NCBI RefSeq assembly: GCF_025979705.1
Contig: NZ_CP110136.1
Span: 3,720,001 to 3,784,000, forward strand
Reading direction: 5' to 3'
Source: Hymenobacter sp. YIM 151858-1
GTDB taxonomy: Bacteria; Bacteroidota; Bacteroidia; Cytophagales; Hymenobacteraceae
DNA length: 64,000 nucleotides
Shown: piece by piece, positions 27,376 through 35,981 of the stretch
Position numbering within the stretch: position 1 is the stretch's first letter
Layout of the letters: every line of letters starts with the position of its first letter
Notes under the pieces: model-generated
Told to the model about the DNA's origin: nothing
The model's input: only the letters and a program-made list of their open reading frames with translations
The model's database searches: none
Translations under genes and position numbers: made by a program

Positions 27376-28506
27376 ATGAAATCGACCACCTCGGCCGCGG
27401 TGCTGGCGCTGGCCTTTTTGGCCTCCTGCGGTGGCGAGAAAGACCCGCAAGCTGAGCTGGCCAAGCTTAAGCAAGAGCAAGCCGCCACGCAAGCCAAAAT
27501 TGCCGAGCTGGAAGCCAAAGGCGGCGCCAAAACCGCTGCCGTAGCCGCTACGCCTGTTTCGGTTATCAGCGTGCAGCCCGAAAGCTTTACCAGCTACCTG
27601 GAGGTGCAGGGCCGGGCCGACTTCGACGAAAACGCCAACGTGTCGCCGCGCGTGCCGGCCGTAATTACCGACATCCGCGTGCAGCGCGGCGACCGGGTGA
27701 GCCGCGGCCAAGTGCTGGCTACGCAGGATGCCGCGGTGCTCGAATCGGGCATTGCCGAGCTGCGTACCCGCCTCGAGCTGGCCCGCACCGTGTTCGAAAA
27801 GCAGGACCGCCTCTGGAAGCAGCAGATCGGTACCGAAATTCAGTACCTGCAAGCCAAAAACAACTACGAAGCTCTGCAGCGCAGCCTCGCTACGCAGCAG
27901 CGCCAACGCGCTATGTACAACGTGGTGGCCCCGTTTAGCGGCGTGGTTGACGATGTGCCCGCCAAAGTGGGCGAAATGGGCAACCCCGGTATGCCGGTGG
28001 TGCGCCTGGTAAGCGGTGCCGGCAACAAAATTGTGGCCGACGTATCGGAAAACTACGCGGCTAACATCAAGGCCGGCGACAAGGCCTTGGTGAGCATCCC
28101 CGACCTAGGCGCCACGGATATTCCCTCCACTGTTCGTACGGTGAGCCGCACCATCAACCCGGCCAGCCGCACTTTTGCCGTAGAGCTGCGCCTCAACGGC
28201 TCGCAAGCCCAGCAGCTGCGCCCCAACATGGTGGCCACGGTGCGCATCCAGAACTACAACAAAGCCCAGGCTACGGTACTGCCGGTTGACCTGGTACAGC
28301 GCGACGAAGAAAATAGCTACGTTTTTGTGGTTGAAGACCAAGGCGGTAAGAAAATTGCCGCCAAGCGCGTGGTGCAGACCGGCGCCACCTACAACGGCAA
28401 AATGGAAATCACCGGCGGCCTGAAGCCCAACGACCAAGTGATTTCGGCTGGTTACCAGAACCTCAACGAGGGCCAAACGGTGGCGTTGGCAGAAGCTAGG
28501 AGCTAG
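27376..28506 (+). CDS. RND efflux periplasmic adaptor, lipoprotein
   Basis: A membrane-fusion protein of about 376 residues from this start. Starting at 27376 gives a lipoprotein signal with lipobox FLASC. In-frame ATGs at 27286 and 27316 are possible but would put 20-30 residues ahead of it. A coiled coil ([20 protein letters not shown]) comes first, then the lipoyl domain ([20 protein letters not shown]), an alpha hairpin and beta barrel. The last residues EARS and the TAG stop are encoded by the heptad repeat that starts at 28491, so the original C-terminus may have been altered. Confidence 0.88.
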   Translation: MKSTTSAAVLALAFLASCGGEKDPQAELAKLKQEQAATQAKIAELEAKGGAKTAAVAATPVSVISVQPESFTSYLEVQGRADFDENANVSPRVPAVITDIRVQRGDRVSRGQVLATQDAAVLESGIAELRTRLELARTVFEKQDRLWKQQIGTEIQYLQAKNNYEALQRSLATQQRQRAMYNVVAPFSGVVDDVPAKVGEMGNPGMPVVRLVSGAGNKIVADVSENYAANIKAGDKALVSIPDLGATDIPSTVRTVSRTINPASRTFAVELRLNGSQAQQLRPNMVATVRIQNYNKAQATVLPVDLVQRDEENSYVFVVEDQGGKKIAAKRVVQTGATYNGKMEITGGLKPNDQVISAGYQNLNEGQTVALAEARS

Positions 28507-28942
28507 AAGCTAGGAGCAAGGAGCTAGAATGCTGCAGGAAATGGAACGAGGCGCCAAAAGCTTTCAGGAACTGGTGGTGTGGCAAAAAGCCCACCAGCTA
28601 GTGCTGGCTGTGTACCGCGTGTCCGAATCTTTTCCGAAGCACGAGCTCTTTGCCCTAACGGCTCAGCTCCGCCGGGCCGCCGTATCGGTGCCGGCCAACA
28701 TTGCCGAGGGCTTCCGCAAGCGGGGCCTGAAAGACAAGATCCGGTTCTTCAATACTGCCGAAGGCTCCCTGGAGGAGGTGCAGTATTACTTTATTCTGGC
28801 GCAAGACCTAGGGTACGCCAGTACCCGGGCACTGACCGAGCAAGCGAACGAAGTAGGGCGGTTGCTGCACGCGTACGGCAAAACCATGCGTGCCAGCGCG
28901 GCAGCCGCTTCTAACTCCTAGCTTCTAACTCCTAGCTCCTCA
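28491..28942. mobile_element. Inverted-repeat-flanked four-helix-bundle (IVS-like) element
   Basis: Left arm 28491-28531 and right arm 28907-28942 are inverted repeats made of 7-nt units (AAGCTAG/GAGCTAG on the left, CTTCTAA/CTCCTAG on the right). A 17-nt core matches at 16 positions. They enclose one ORF of the 23S rRNA intervening-sequence protein family. The left arm also supplies the adaptor gene's stop and sits against the ORF's ATG; the right arm supplies the ORF's stop. In RNA the arms could pair and loop out the ORF, as rRNA intervening sequences do. Mobility is inferred; no target duplication was seen. Confidence 0.55.
28529..28921 (+). CDS. Four-helix-bundle protein (23S rRNA IVS protein / bAvd-like)
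   Basis: A 130-residue all-alpha protein of the S23/IVP family (Pfam PF05635 in my knowledge). Signature segments are SFQELVVWQKAHQLVLAVYR, LTAQLRRAAVSVPANIAEGF and TAEGSLEEVQYYFILAQDLG. Relatives sit in intervening sequences of 23S rRNA genes, or act as Avd in diversity-generating retroelements; the biochemical role is not settled. Here it lies between the adaptor and pump genes of an efflux operon and is hemmed by heptad inverted repeats that give it its stop. No reverse transcriptase or template repeat is nearby. ATG at 28541 is an alternative start. Confidence 0.85.
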   Translation: MLQEMERGAKSFQELVVWQKAHQLVLAVYRVSESFPKHELFALTAQLRRAAVSVPANIAEGFRKRGLKDKIRFFNTAEGSLEEVQYYFILAQDLGYASTRALTEQANEVGRLLHAYGKTMRASAAAASNS

Positions 28943-28947
28943 TCGCA

Positions 28948-31900
28948 ATGCAGGACATCGAAAAAGAGTTTGGGCCCACCAGTTGGTCCATCAATAACAA
29001 GACGAGTATCTACATCATCACGCTCTTGCTGTGCGTGGCCGGTGTGTTTGCCTACATCAAGCTGGGCAAGGAGAAGTTTCCGGACATCGTGATTCCGCGC
29101 ATCATCGTGGCCACGATTTACCCCGGTACTTCGCCAACCGACATCGAGAACCTGGTGACGCGCCAGCTCGAGAAGGAAATCAAGTCCGTGAACGGGGTTA
29201 AGAAGATCAACTCGACCTCAAACCAGGACTACTGCATCGTGGACGTGGAGTTTAACTCCGGTGTGGACGTGCAGTACGCCAAGCAGCTCATCAAGGACGC
29301 CGTGGACAAGGCTTCTACCGAGCTGCCCAACGACCTGCCCTCGCCGCCTACCGTGCAGGAAGTAAACCTGTCGGAGCTGCCGATCATGCAGATCAACTTG
29401 GCCGGCAACCTGCCCGCCTCGCAGCTCAAGAAGCTGGCCGACGACTTCCAGGACAAGATTGAGGCCCTGCCCGAAATCACCCGCGTCGACATCATCGGTG
29501 CGCTGGAGCAGCAGGTAAACGTAGACGTGGACATGTACAAGCTGCGTGCTGCCCGCCTGAGCTTCACCGACATCCAGGCGGCCATTGCCCGCGAGAACAT
29601 CACCATTTCGGGTGGCTCTATTGACGTAGGCAACCAGAAACGCGCCGTGCGCGTGGCTGGCCAGTACGCCAACGCCGCCGACATTGCCAACATTCAGGTG
29701 AAAAACCTGAGCGGCGCAGCCGTGCGCCTCGGCGACATTGCCAACGTGGAGGATGCCTTTAAAGACCGCGAATCCTACGCGCGCCTCGATGGCAAGCCCT
29801 CGATTACGCTGAACGTAATTAAGCGCCAAGGCGAAAACCTCATCGATGCCTCCGACAAGATCAAGCAACTGGTAGAAGACTCGAAGAAAGATTTGTCGAG
29901 CGACCTGCGCGTAACCATTACGGGTGACACCTCCAACGACACCCGCGTAACGCTGCACGACCTGATCAACACCATCATCATCGGCTTCATCCTCGTTACG
30001 GTGATTCTGATGTTCTTCATGGGTACCACCAACGCCTTGTTCGTGGGTTTGTCGGTGCCGCTGTCCATGTTCCTGGCTTTCGTGGTGCTGCCCATGTTCG
30101 GCTTCGCCCTGAACATGATTGTGCTCTTCGCTTTCCTGCTGGCCCTAGGTATTGTGGTGGACGACGCCATCGTGGTAATCGAAAACACCCACCGCATCCT
30201 GCACGAGCACCCGAACCTGAGCACCGCACAGGCCGCCAAGTTTGCGGCCGGCGAAGTGTTCGTGCCCGTACTGGCTGGTACCCTCACCACCGTGGCTCCG
30301 TTTGTGCCGCTGATGTTCTGGCCGGGCATTGTGGGTAGTTTCATGTTCTACCTGCCCGTTACGCTCATTCTGACGCTGATGTCGTCGCTGATCGTGGCCT
30401 TCATCATGAACCCGGTGTTTGCCGTGTCGTTCATGGAGCGCGAAGACCACCACCACGAGGACAGCAAGCCCAAAGTGACGCGTAGCCTACTGATCTGGAC
30501 GGCGGTGCTGGTAGGCTTTGGCATCCTGTTTAACCTGGTGGGTATCGGAGGCCACTCCGAAGCCGGAGCCGAAGGCGCTGCTGCCGTAGCGGCCGGCGCC
30601 GAGTCGCCTAGCTTTTTCAAGGAGCACGGCCACTTCATCGGCAACCTGTCGCTGTTCGTTGCTGCCTTTATCTGGCTGAACATGTTCGTGTTCAACAAGG
30701 GCATTGCCTGGTTCCAGACCAAGGCCCTGCCGCGCTTCCAGAACGGCTACGCTAACCTGGTGCGTTGGGCTATCAGCCATCCGGCCCTGGTAATGATTGG
30801 TGTGGTGGTGCTGTTCATCGGCTCGTTTGTAGCTGTAGGTATCCGCAGCCCCAAGGTTGACTTCTTCCCCAAGGGCGACCCGAAATTCGTGTACACCTAC
30901 CTCCGCATGCCCGTGGGTACCCGCGTGGAGGTAACCGACTCGGTGGCCCGCATCCTGGAAAAGCGCATCTATGGCGTTATCGGCCAGAGCAACCCCGACG
31001 TGGAATCGGTGATTACCAACGTTGCCATCGGCGCCAACGACCCGGGCGAGGCTTCGGCTACGGGCGTGTCGCAGTCGCATCTGGCCAAGGTAGCCGTGGC
31101 GTTCAAGGAACTGAGCGAGCGGACGGGCCCCAGCACCCGCACCTACATGGATAAAATCCGGGAGGTGGTGAAGGGTATTCCCGGCACCGAAATTTCGGTT
31201 GACCAGGAATCGAGCGGCCCGCCCACGGGTAAAGAAATTGCCATTGAGGTGGCCGGCGACGATTACCCCACGCTGGCTGCACTCTCGAAGGATGTGATTC
31301 GGTACGTGAATTCGAAGAACATCGGCGGCATCGAGCAGCTCCGCTCGAACCTGGAGGACCGCAACCCGGAAATTGCCGTGAACATCGACCGTGTGCGCGC
31401 CAACCGCGAAGGCATCAGCACGGCGCAGATCGGCATGGAGGTGCGTACCTCCATCTACGGCTCGGAAGCCAGCAAATTCAAGACGCCCGACGATGAGTAC
31501 CCCATTCAGGTGCGCTACGCCAAGCCCTACCGCGAAGACGTAAACGCCATCCTCAATGCCCCGCTCACCTTCCGCGACTTCACCGGCCAGATGCGCCAAG
31601 TGCCCATCTCATCGGTAGCCGACGTGAAATATGGCACCACCTACGGCGGCATTAAGCGCAAAGACGTGAAGCGCGTTATCACCATCTCCTCGAACGTGCT
31701 GAGCGGCTTCACCGGCCCCGACGTGGTTCGCAACATCGAGACGGCGCTGAAAGCATACCCCACGCCTCCCGGCTACACCATCAAGATGGGCGGCGCGCAG
31801 GAAGATCAAAAGGAGACTTCCGACTTCCTGCCCATTGCCGGCCTGGGCGCCCTGGCCCTGATCTTCCTGATTCTGGTGGTGCAGTTCAACTCGTTCAGCA

Positions 31901-32463
31901 AGCCGGTTATCATCTTGTCCGAAGTGCTGTTCTCTATTGCCGGCGTATTTTGGGGCCTGGCCATCACGGGCATGAACATCAGCATCGTGATGACGGGTGT
32001 GGGCATCATCGCCTTGGCCGGTATTGTGGTGAAAAACGGCATTCTGCTGGTCGAGTTCACCGACATTCTGCGCGCTCAGGGCATGCCGCTGCGCGAAGCC
32101 ATTGTGCTGGCCGGCCGCACCCGCCTGAACCCGGTAATCCTGACGGCTACGGCCGCTACCCTAGGTCTGATTCCGCTGGCCATCGGCCTGAACGTCGACT
32201 TCTACGAGATGTTTGCTGCCTTCGATCCGATGTTCTACATCGGCGGCGAGTCGGTAACGTTCTGGGGCCCGCTGGCCTGGACGATCATCTTCGGTCTGGT
32301 TTTCGCTACGGTTATCACGCTGGTGGTGGTACCGGTAATGTACCTGCTGAGCGAAACGCTGAAAGGCAAGGTATCGGGCAAAGACCCCGATGCCAACGTG
32401 CGGCAGGAGGTCGACGAAGAAGAAGTGTCGGCCGCCACGCCACCGATTCTTGCCGAGTACTAA
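28948..32463 (+). CDS. RND-family efflux permease
   Basis: A 1171-residue inner-membrane proton-drug antiporter of the AcrB/HAE-like group. The N-terminal membrane helix (~20-40) is followed by a porter domain, then helices with the signature GIVVDDAIVVIENTHR (~401-416), whose adjacent Asp pair is the proton relay. The second half repeats the fold and ends in a soluble acidic tail. It is longer than AcrB because residues ~490-590 add a His/Asp-rich loop and two extra hydrophobic stretches. It forms a tripartite pump with the TolC-like and adaptor proteins. Substrates are unknown. Confidence 0.94.
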   Translation: MQDIEKEFGPTSWSINNKTSIYIITLLLCVAGVFAYIKLGKEKFPDIVIPRIIVATIYPGTSPTDIENLVTRQLEKEIKSVNGVKKINSTSNQDYCIVDVEFNSGVDVQYAKQLIKDAVDKASTELPNDLPSPPTVQEVNLSELPIMQINLAGNLPASQLKKLADDFQDKIEALPEITRVDIIGALEQQVNVDVDMYKLRAARLSFTDIQAAIARENITISGGSIDVGNQKRAVRVAGQYANAADIANIQVKNLSGAAVRLGDIANVEDAFKDRESYARLDGKPSITLNVIKRQGENLIDASDKIKQLVEDSKKDLSSDLRVTITGDTSNDTRVTLHDLINTIIIGFILVTVILMFFMGTTNALFVGLSVPLSMFLAFVVLPMFGFALNMIVLFAFLLALGIVVDDAIVVIENTHRILHEHPNLSTAQAAKFAAGEVFVPVLAGTLTTVAPFVPLMFWPGIVGSFMFYLPVTLILTLMSSLIVAFIMNPVFAVSFMEREDHHHEDSKPKVTRSLLIWTAVLVGFGILFNLVGIGGHSEAGAEGAAAVAAGAESPSFFKEHGHFIGNLSLFVAAFIWLNMFVFNKGIAWFQTKALPRFQNGYANLVRWAISHPALVMIGVVVLFIGSFVAVGIRSPKVDFFPKGDPKFVYTYLRMPVGTRVEVTDSVARILEKRIYGVIGQSNPDVESVITNVAIGANDPGEASATGVSQSHLAKVAVAFKELSERTGPSTRTYMDKIREVVKGIPGTEISVDQESSGPPTGKEIAIEVAGDDYPTLAALSKDVIRYVNSKNIGGIEQLRSNLEDRNPEIAVNIDRVRANREGISTAQIGMEVRTSIYGSEASKFKTPDDEYPIQVRYAKPYREDVNAILNAPLTFRDFTGQMRQVPISSVADVKYGTTYGGIKRKDVKRVITISSNVLSGFTGPDVVRNIETALKAYPTPPGYTIKMGGAQEDQKETSDFLPIAGLGALALIFLILVVQFNSFSKPVIILSEVLFSIAGVFWGLAITGMNISIVMTGVGIIALAGIVVKNGILLVEFTDILRAQGMPLREAIVLAGRTRLNPVILTATAATLGLIPLAIGLNVDFYEMFAAFDPMFYIGGESVTFWGPLAWTIIFGLVFATVITLVVVPVMYLLSETLKGKVSGKDPDANVRQEVDEEEVSAATPPILAEY

Positions 32464-32584
32464 GCCCCGGGCTTGCAACCTTTTGCGCCTGAAATGGCTC
32501 CGGCTTATGGCACCCCTGCCTTAAGCCGGAGCCAAGACGGACAATCTTCCTTACCTCTTTCCGTTCTAATTGTCGTTTCACGCC

Positions 32585-32857
32585 ATGTTAACCCGAACGA
32601 CTACCGCCGCCCCCGCCAGCATCGAACAACAGGTGCTGCGCATCATCAGCAAGCGTAAAGCCATCAAGCCCAACCGCCTGCGTGTATCAAGCAACCTCAG
32701 CCGCGAACTTGGGTTCGATACGGTTGATGTGGTTGATATCATTCTGGAACTCGAACGCCGCTTCCACATCACCATTCCCGACGAGGTGCCGCTGAATACC
32801 GTACGCGACTTTGTGCGCTACGTGGCTGCGCACCTGGGGGGCTCCAAGGCGCAGTAG
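32585..32857 (+). CDS. Acyl-carrier-protein-like protein lacking the Ser attachment site
   Basis: A 90-residue helical protein with the ACP fold pattern: RIISKRKAIKPNRLRVSSNL, then SRELGFDTVDVVDIILELER and RFHITIPDEVPLNTVRDFVR. In true ACPs the phosphopantetheine serine sits in the DSL motif at the start of helix 2; here the same place reads FDTVD with Thr. So it either cannot be loaded in the usual way or uses the Thr. It stands alone, with no fatty-acid or polyketide genes beside it, and has a terminator behind it. Confidence 0.75.
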   Translation: MLTRTTTAAPASIEQQVLRIISKRKAIKPNRLRVSSNLSRELGFDTVDVVDIILELERRFHITIPDEVPLNTVRDFVRYVAAHLGGSKAQ

Positions 32858-32878
32858 TCGTTTCCGGCACCTAGGGCC

Positions 32879-32929
32879 AATAGCAAAAGGCCCGCATACC
32901 TGAGCCAGGTATGCGGGCCTTTTGCTATT
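32879..32929. terminator. Bidirectional terminator after the ACP-like gene
   Basis: Perfect 23-bp stem (32879-32901 with 32907-32929) and 5-nt loop, AATAGCAAAAGGCCCGC and complement, lying between convergent genes. A CCTAGG copy (32870) abuts it. Confidence 0.85.
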
Positions 32930-32950
32930 GCAGGCGGGTTGGGCGCAGGG

Positions 32951-33733
32951 CTACCGCACGTTGCCGCCGGTGTCGCCGCCGCGCAGGCCGCTGCTTTTGG
33001 GGTCGCGGCTGCCGGCCGTGCTGGCTCCCTCCACGTTGGGGTTGGGCTTCACGTCGAGGTCGGGGTGGTGGGTATCGGCAACGCTGCCCTCCGGGTGCGC
33101 ATCGCTTACCTGGTTGGCGGGGTCGGGTTGCGAGCCGCCGGGCAGGTCGGCGCGGCCGGCACGCTTCGCCGATTCGGGGCTTTCGACAAACGAGCCGCTG
33201 CTCACGCTGTGCTCGGCTTGTTCGAGGCGCTGGGCCGCTGCGGCCGTGCCCGACAAAGGCTGGTCGGTGGCGGCTTTTTCGGCGCCTAGGTTGCTGCCGG
33301 CTGCCAAGGGCTGGGCGCGCGTACGCTCCCATTCTTCAAACTTGTCCATTTCGTTTTTCAGGGTGCTGGTAAACCATGCCAACAAGGCTACGTCATCAAG
33401 CAAGCCGACAACCGGAATGAAGTCGGGCACCAGGTCGATGGGGCTCATGAAGTAAATAAGCACCGCCACGGCACCCAGCACCGTAGGCGTGGGCACGCCG
33501 TGGTACTCGCCCGAAGCGGCAGAGCGCACCAGTCGGAAGAGGGTTTGCAGGCTTTCCCAAGCCTCCTGGGCAAGGTGGCCCAGCTCCTTTTTCTCGCTGG
33601 CTTTGTGGTAGGCGTCGCTAAGCAGCTGTTTGATGCGCAACGGCTGGCGCAAATAGCCCTCGGCTTTGCGTAAGAAACCTTTAAACAGAGGCGACGAGGC
33701 AACTTGCTCGCCGTTGGGTTGGTTGGTAGCCAT
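32951..33733 (-). CDS. DUF1232 (YkvA-like) membrane protein with disordered tail
   Basis: A 260-residue protein. The DUF1232 core (~75-125) has the signature GAVAVLIYFMSPIDLVPDFI then PVVGLLDDVALLAWF. It is preceded by a helical N-terminal region and followed by a long Ser/Gly/Asp-rich low-complexity tail (~150-260) ending GGDTGGNVR. YkvA-type proteins are small membrane proteins of unknown function. ATG at 33733 is chosen; the frame is open upstream to 33820 but the extra residues look unlike a protein start. Confidence 0.8.
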   Translation of the reverse strand: MATNQPNGEQVASSPLFKGFLRKAEGYLRQPLRIKQLLSDAYHKASEKKELGHLAQEAWESLQTLFRLVRSAASGEYHGVPTPTVLGAVAVLIYFMSPIDLVPDFIPVVGLLDDVALLAWFTSTLKNEMDKFEEWERTRAQPLAAGSNLGAEKAATDQPLSGTAAAAQRLEQAEHSVSSGSFVESPESAKRAGRADLPGGSQPDPANQVSDAHPEGSVADTHHPDLDVKPNPNVEGASTAGSRDPKSSGLRGGDTGGNVR

Positions 33734-33857
33734 ACAGCTAGGCAGGTGAAGAGAGAATAATGGCACTGCAACGCGGCCAAAGCCGGTGCTGGTTGCCGTT
33801 CTAATACTACTACGCGGCAAAATAGTTATTGGGCAGCATTAAGGCAGCTAAACAAAA

Positions 33858-33882
33858 AGCCCCCGCCGGTGGGGCAGGGGCT
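33858..33882 (-). terminator. Terminator of the C40 peptidase gene
   Basis: A 10-bp stem with one mismatch. On the minus strand it reads AGCCCCTGCC, loop, then GGCGGGGGCT followed by TTTTGTTT. Confidence 0.65.
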
Positions 33883-33908
33883 CTCGTATTGGTTGGGCGA
33901 AGCCCGGT

Positions 33909-34508
33909 TTAGTTTACGTTGACGCGGCCGGCCGCGTAGAAATTGCGCTGGTAGTACGGCTGCTGCAGCGAGCTTACCATTACGCCGCCGTTCGTAGCCG
34001 AGTGGGCAAACTTGCCGTCTTTCAGGTAGATGCCTACGTGGTAGATAGGCTGGCCGGGGCCGCGACGGAAGAATACCAGGTCGCCGGTTTGCATCTCGTC
34101 TTTGCCTACGCGCTTCACGTTGTTGAACATGGAGCGCGAGCTGTGCACCAGGTTGATGCCGTATACCTCCTTAAACACGCGGGTTACGAAGCCCGAGCAA
34201 TCGGTGCCGCTTTTGCTGTTGCTGCCGAAGCGGTAGGGGGTGCCTAGCCACTCGGTAATGGTGCGCAGCAGGCTGGCGTTGTCGTTGTAGCTGGCCTTAA
34301 TACCCAAGGCCTGCGAGTAGTAGCCAACGTTCAGCGAGTCGCGGAAGCTGGCGGGGTTATCACCTTCGAGAAACGAAAGAAACGAAGCCTCGGCAATGGG
34401 AGCCGCAGCGCCCGCCGCCGGAGCGGCTTTGCCATCCGGCACGTAATCAAAGAAAAAAGAAAGAGCCAGTGAAACAGCGGCGAGGCAACACAAAAGGGTA
34501 TTCTTCAT
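33909..34508 (-). CDS. NlpC/P60 (C40) family peptidase
   Basis: A 199-residue exported cell-wall hydrolase. Signal peptide ~1-20, then a Pro/Ala linker, and a C-terminal NlpC/P60 domain. The catalytic Cys is in SKSGTDCSGFVTRVF, the catalytic His in QPIYHVGIYL and the third polar residue in KFAHSATNGG. The family cleaves D-Glu to diamino-acid bonds in peptidoglycan stem peptides. Single gene with its own terminator. Confidence 0.92.
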   Translation of the reverse strand: MKNTLLCCLAAVSLALSFFFDYVPDGKAAPAAGAAAPIAEASFLSFLEGDNPASFRDSLNVGYYSQALGIKASYNDNASLLRTITEWLGTPYRFGSNSKSGTDCSGFVTRVFKEVYGINLVHSSRSMFNNVKRVGKDEMQTGDLVFFRRGPGQPIYHVGIYLKDGKFAHSATNGGVMVSSLQQPYYQRNFYAAGRVNVN

Positions 34509-34807
34509 TGTCCGTCGTGTGGGATTTGGTTCCGCTCCCGAGCGGCGACCCTAACGGGCCGGGTGGCGTACTTTTCTTCTCTAAGACAGCTGTTTGAGAA
34601 GGTGATGAAATCAGTTCGTTGAACTCCGGTTCGGATAAGTTATATCTCCCCCGATACCGTAAAACTAACCGCCAACCAGAAGACGTACAAGCTTTTGAGC
34701 TAAAAATGGCGTATTTTCCTCGTAATGTGCTATTCGGGTGGCTGCCAAAGCTCGACGTAGCTGCCTAACCTTTAGTCAATTAGCTCGTAATAAGCACCCT
34801 TTTTCCA
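34509..34807. other. Intergenic gap, divergent promoters expected
   Basis: A 299-nt AT-richer stretch between two divergent genes. It must hold the promoters of both, but I see no clear TAnnTTTG box, repeat or hairpin, and no CCTAGG. Confidence 0.5.
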
Positions 34808-35215
34808 ATGGATACCCCCAAGCTCCCGCGCATAGTCGAAAACTCGCCGCTGGCCCGCGTTGCCCGCTGGAAGCTGAGGCAAGCCAATGTGGCTATGGTA
34901 CTTGGCCGCACCATTCATTTGAGCGGCGTATCGCGCGCCGATTTTCTGCGCGATGCCTCCTGGGTAGCGCACGAGCTTTGCCACATCCGGCAGGTGCAGG
35001 AGCATGGTCTGCTGGGCTTTCTGTGGAAATACCTGGTGGAGTCGGCGCGGGTGGGGTACTACGCCAACCGCTTTGAGGCCGAAGCCCGCGAGGCCGGCCG
35101 CCGCGATGCTGCGCAAGTAGCCGCATGGCTGGGCCTTGCCCCGCCGAAGGGCCCCGGCCGCGGCGGTTCGGAGCCGGCATCGGCAACGGGTGCGCGGCCC
35201 GATGTGGTGGTGTGA
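34808..35215 (+). CDS. DUF4157-like small metallopeptidase-fold protein
   Basis: A 135-residue protein with an HExxH motif (SWVAHELCHIRQVQEHG, ~55-71) followed by YYANRFEAEAREAG, where a downstream Glu could be the third zinc ligand. This is the core pattern of DUF4157 zincin-like domains. The short N-terminal part and a low-complexity Gly/Pro tail (~110-135) carry no other domain. No signal peptide is seen, so it is probably cytoplasmic. Activity is not established for this group. Confidence 0.7.
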   Translation: MDTPKLPRIVENSPLARVARWKLRQANVAMVLGRTIHLSGVSRADFLRDASWVAHELCHIRQVQEHGLLGFLWKYLVESARVGYYANRFEAEAREAGRRDAAQVAAWLGLAPPKGPGRGGSEPASATGARPDVVV

Positions 35216-35396
35216 GCGGCCTAGGTGCTGACCAGAACCAGTTGGCGGGCAGCAGTGCGCAGCGCGCTTTAAGCTGAACGCTAAGGCAAAAAGCCGCTCG
35301 CCGCTTGAAACCCCGAGAGCCAATTTTACGAATAGTGGCGTGTAACTGAGGCTGGTAACGCCAGCTGATGGTTTAACTATACCAAACTCCTAAAAC

Positions 35397-35666
35397 ATGG
35401 CTACGCAAAACACCTCCAATAACACCGACTTCCTGGGCACTGCTAACAGCTCTTCGCGCCCCGGCCAGCAAGAAAACAGCGCCAATCCCGCCGCTTCGCA
35501 GAAAGGCAACATGATGGGCGGCCTGAACAATACCCTGAAAAACTTCGGCGACTCGGCCGCCGGTCAGCTAAACAAGCTGAGCACTACCCAAAAAGTAGTG
35601 GGTGGCCTGGCCCTGGCGGCCGGCATCAGCTGGCTGAGCAAGGCCATGAACAAGCGCAACGCTTAA
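35397..35666 (+). CDS. Small conserved-type protein, function unknown
   Basis: An 89-residue protein with a polar Asn/Ser/Gln-rich N-terminal half (~1-45), a short amphipathic stretch (LNNTLKNFGDSAAGQLNKL) and one C-terminal hydrophobic helix (VVGGLALAAGISWLS) followed by a basic end (KAMNKRNA). It is not recognised. Codon use and a strong terminator just behind support a real gene. It could be a tail-anchored or membrane-associated stress protein. Confidence 0.6.
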   Translation: MATQNTSNNTDFLGTANSSSRPGQQENSANPAASQKGNMMGGLNNTLKNFGDSAAGQLNKLSTTQKVVGGLALAAGISWLSKAMNKRNA

Positions 35667-35693
35667 GCCAGGCCAACGCCTGGGTCTGAAAAA

Positions 35694-35735
35694 CACAAAG
35701 CGGCCCGTTTCCGGAAGGAAACGGGCCGCTTTGTG
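35694..35735. terminator. Bidirectional terminator between small gene and tRNA-Thr
   Basis: Perfect 19-bp stem (35694-35712 with 35717-35735) with a GGAA tetraloop, CACAAAGCGGCCCGTTTCC and complement. It lies 6 nt from the 3' end of the tRNA on the other strand. Confidence 0.85.
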
Positions 35736-35741
35736 CGTGGA

Positions 35742-35813
35742 GCCTGCTATTGGACTCGAACCAACGACCTGCTCATTACGAATGAGCTGCTCTACCAACT
35801 GAGCTAAGCAGGC
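35742..35813 (-). tRNA. tRNA-Thr (anticodon CGT)
   Basis: Read on the minus strand, it folds into a full cloverleaf: acceptor GCCTGCT with AGCAGGC, D-stem GCTC/GAGC with loop AGTTGGTA, anticodon stem GCTCA/TGAGC with loop TTCGTAA (anticodon CGT, reading ACG), variable AGGTC, and T-arm GTTGG-TTCGAGT-CCAAT. CCA is not fully encoded (TCC follows). Confidence 0.95.
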
Positions 35814-35981
35814 ATTTACCCGGCGCAAGCCGTAGCTGTCGTTCGGGGCTGCAAATATAAACAGCCGGTTTAACTCCATCCAATTCGCCCGAAAAAAAAT
35901 CTTGGCTGCATAACCCCCGCGCGGCCGTTGCGTTTGGCAAGGCAACGGCTGGGCTGCTCAGCTCCGCAAAACTTTGTTTCT

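Noticed and set aside
28529-28921. Part of a diversity-generating retroelement (Avd-like protein)
   Set aside because: The protein family is related to Avd, but no reverse transcriptase, template repeat or variable repeat with A-specific changes is present in the window.
30487-31599. Long open frame antisense to the RND pump gene (370 codons)
   Set aside because: It mirrors the codon pattern of the pump gene, has no recognisable domain, and is a normal by-product of high third-position GC. The same holds for long antisense frames at 1499-2494, 21288-22280 and 45496-46614.
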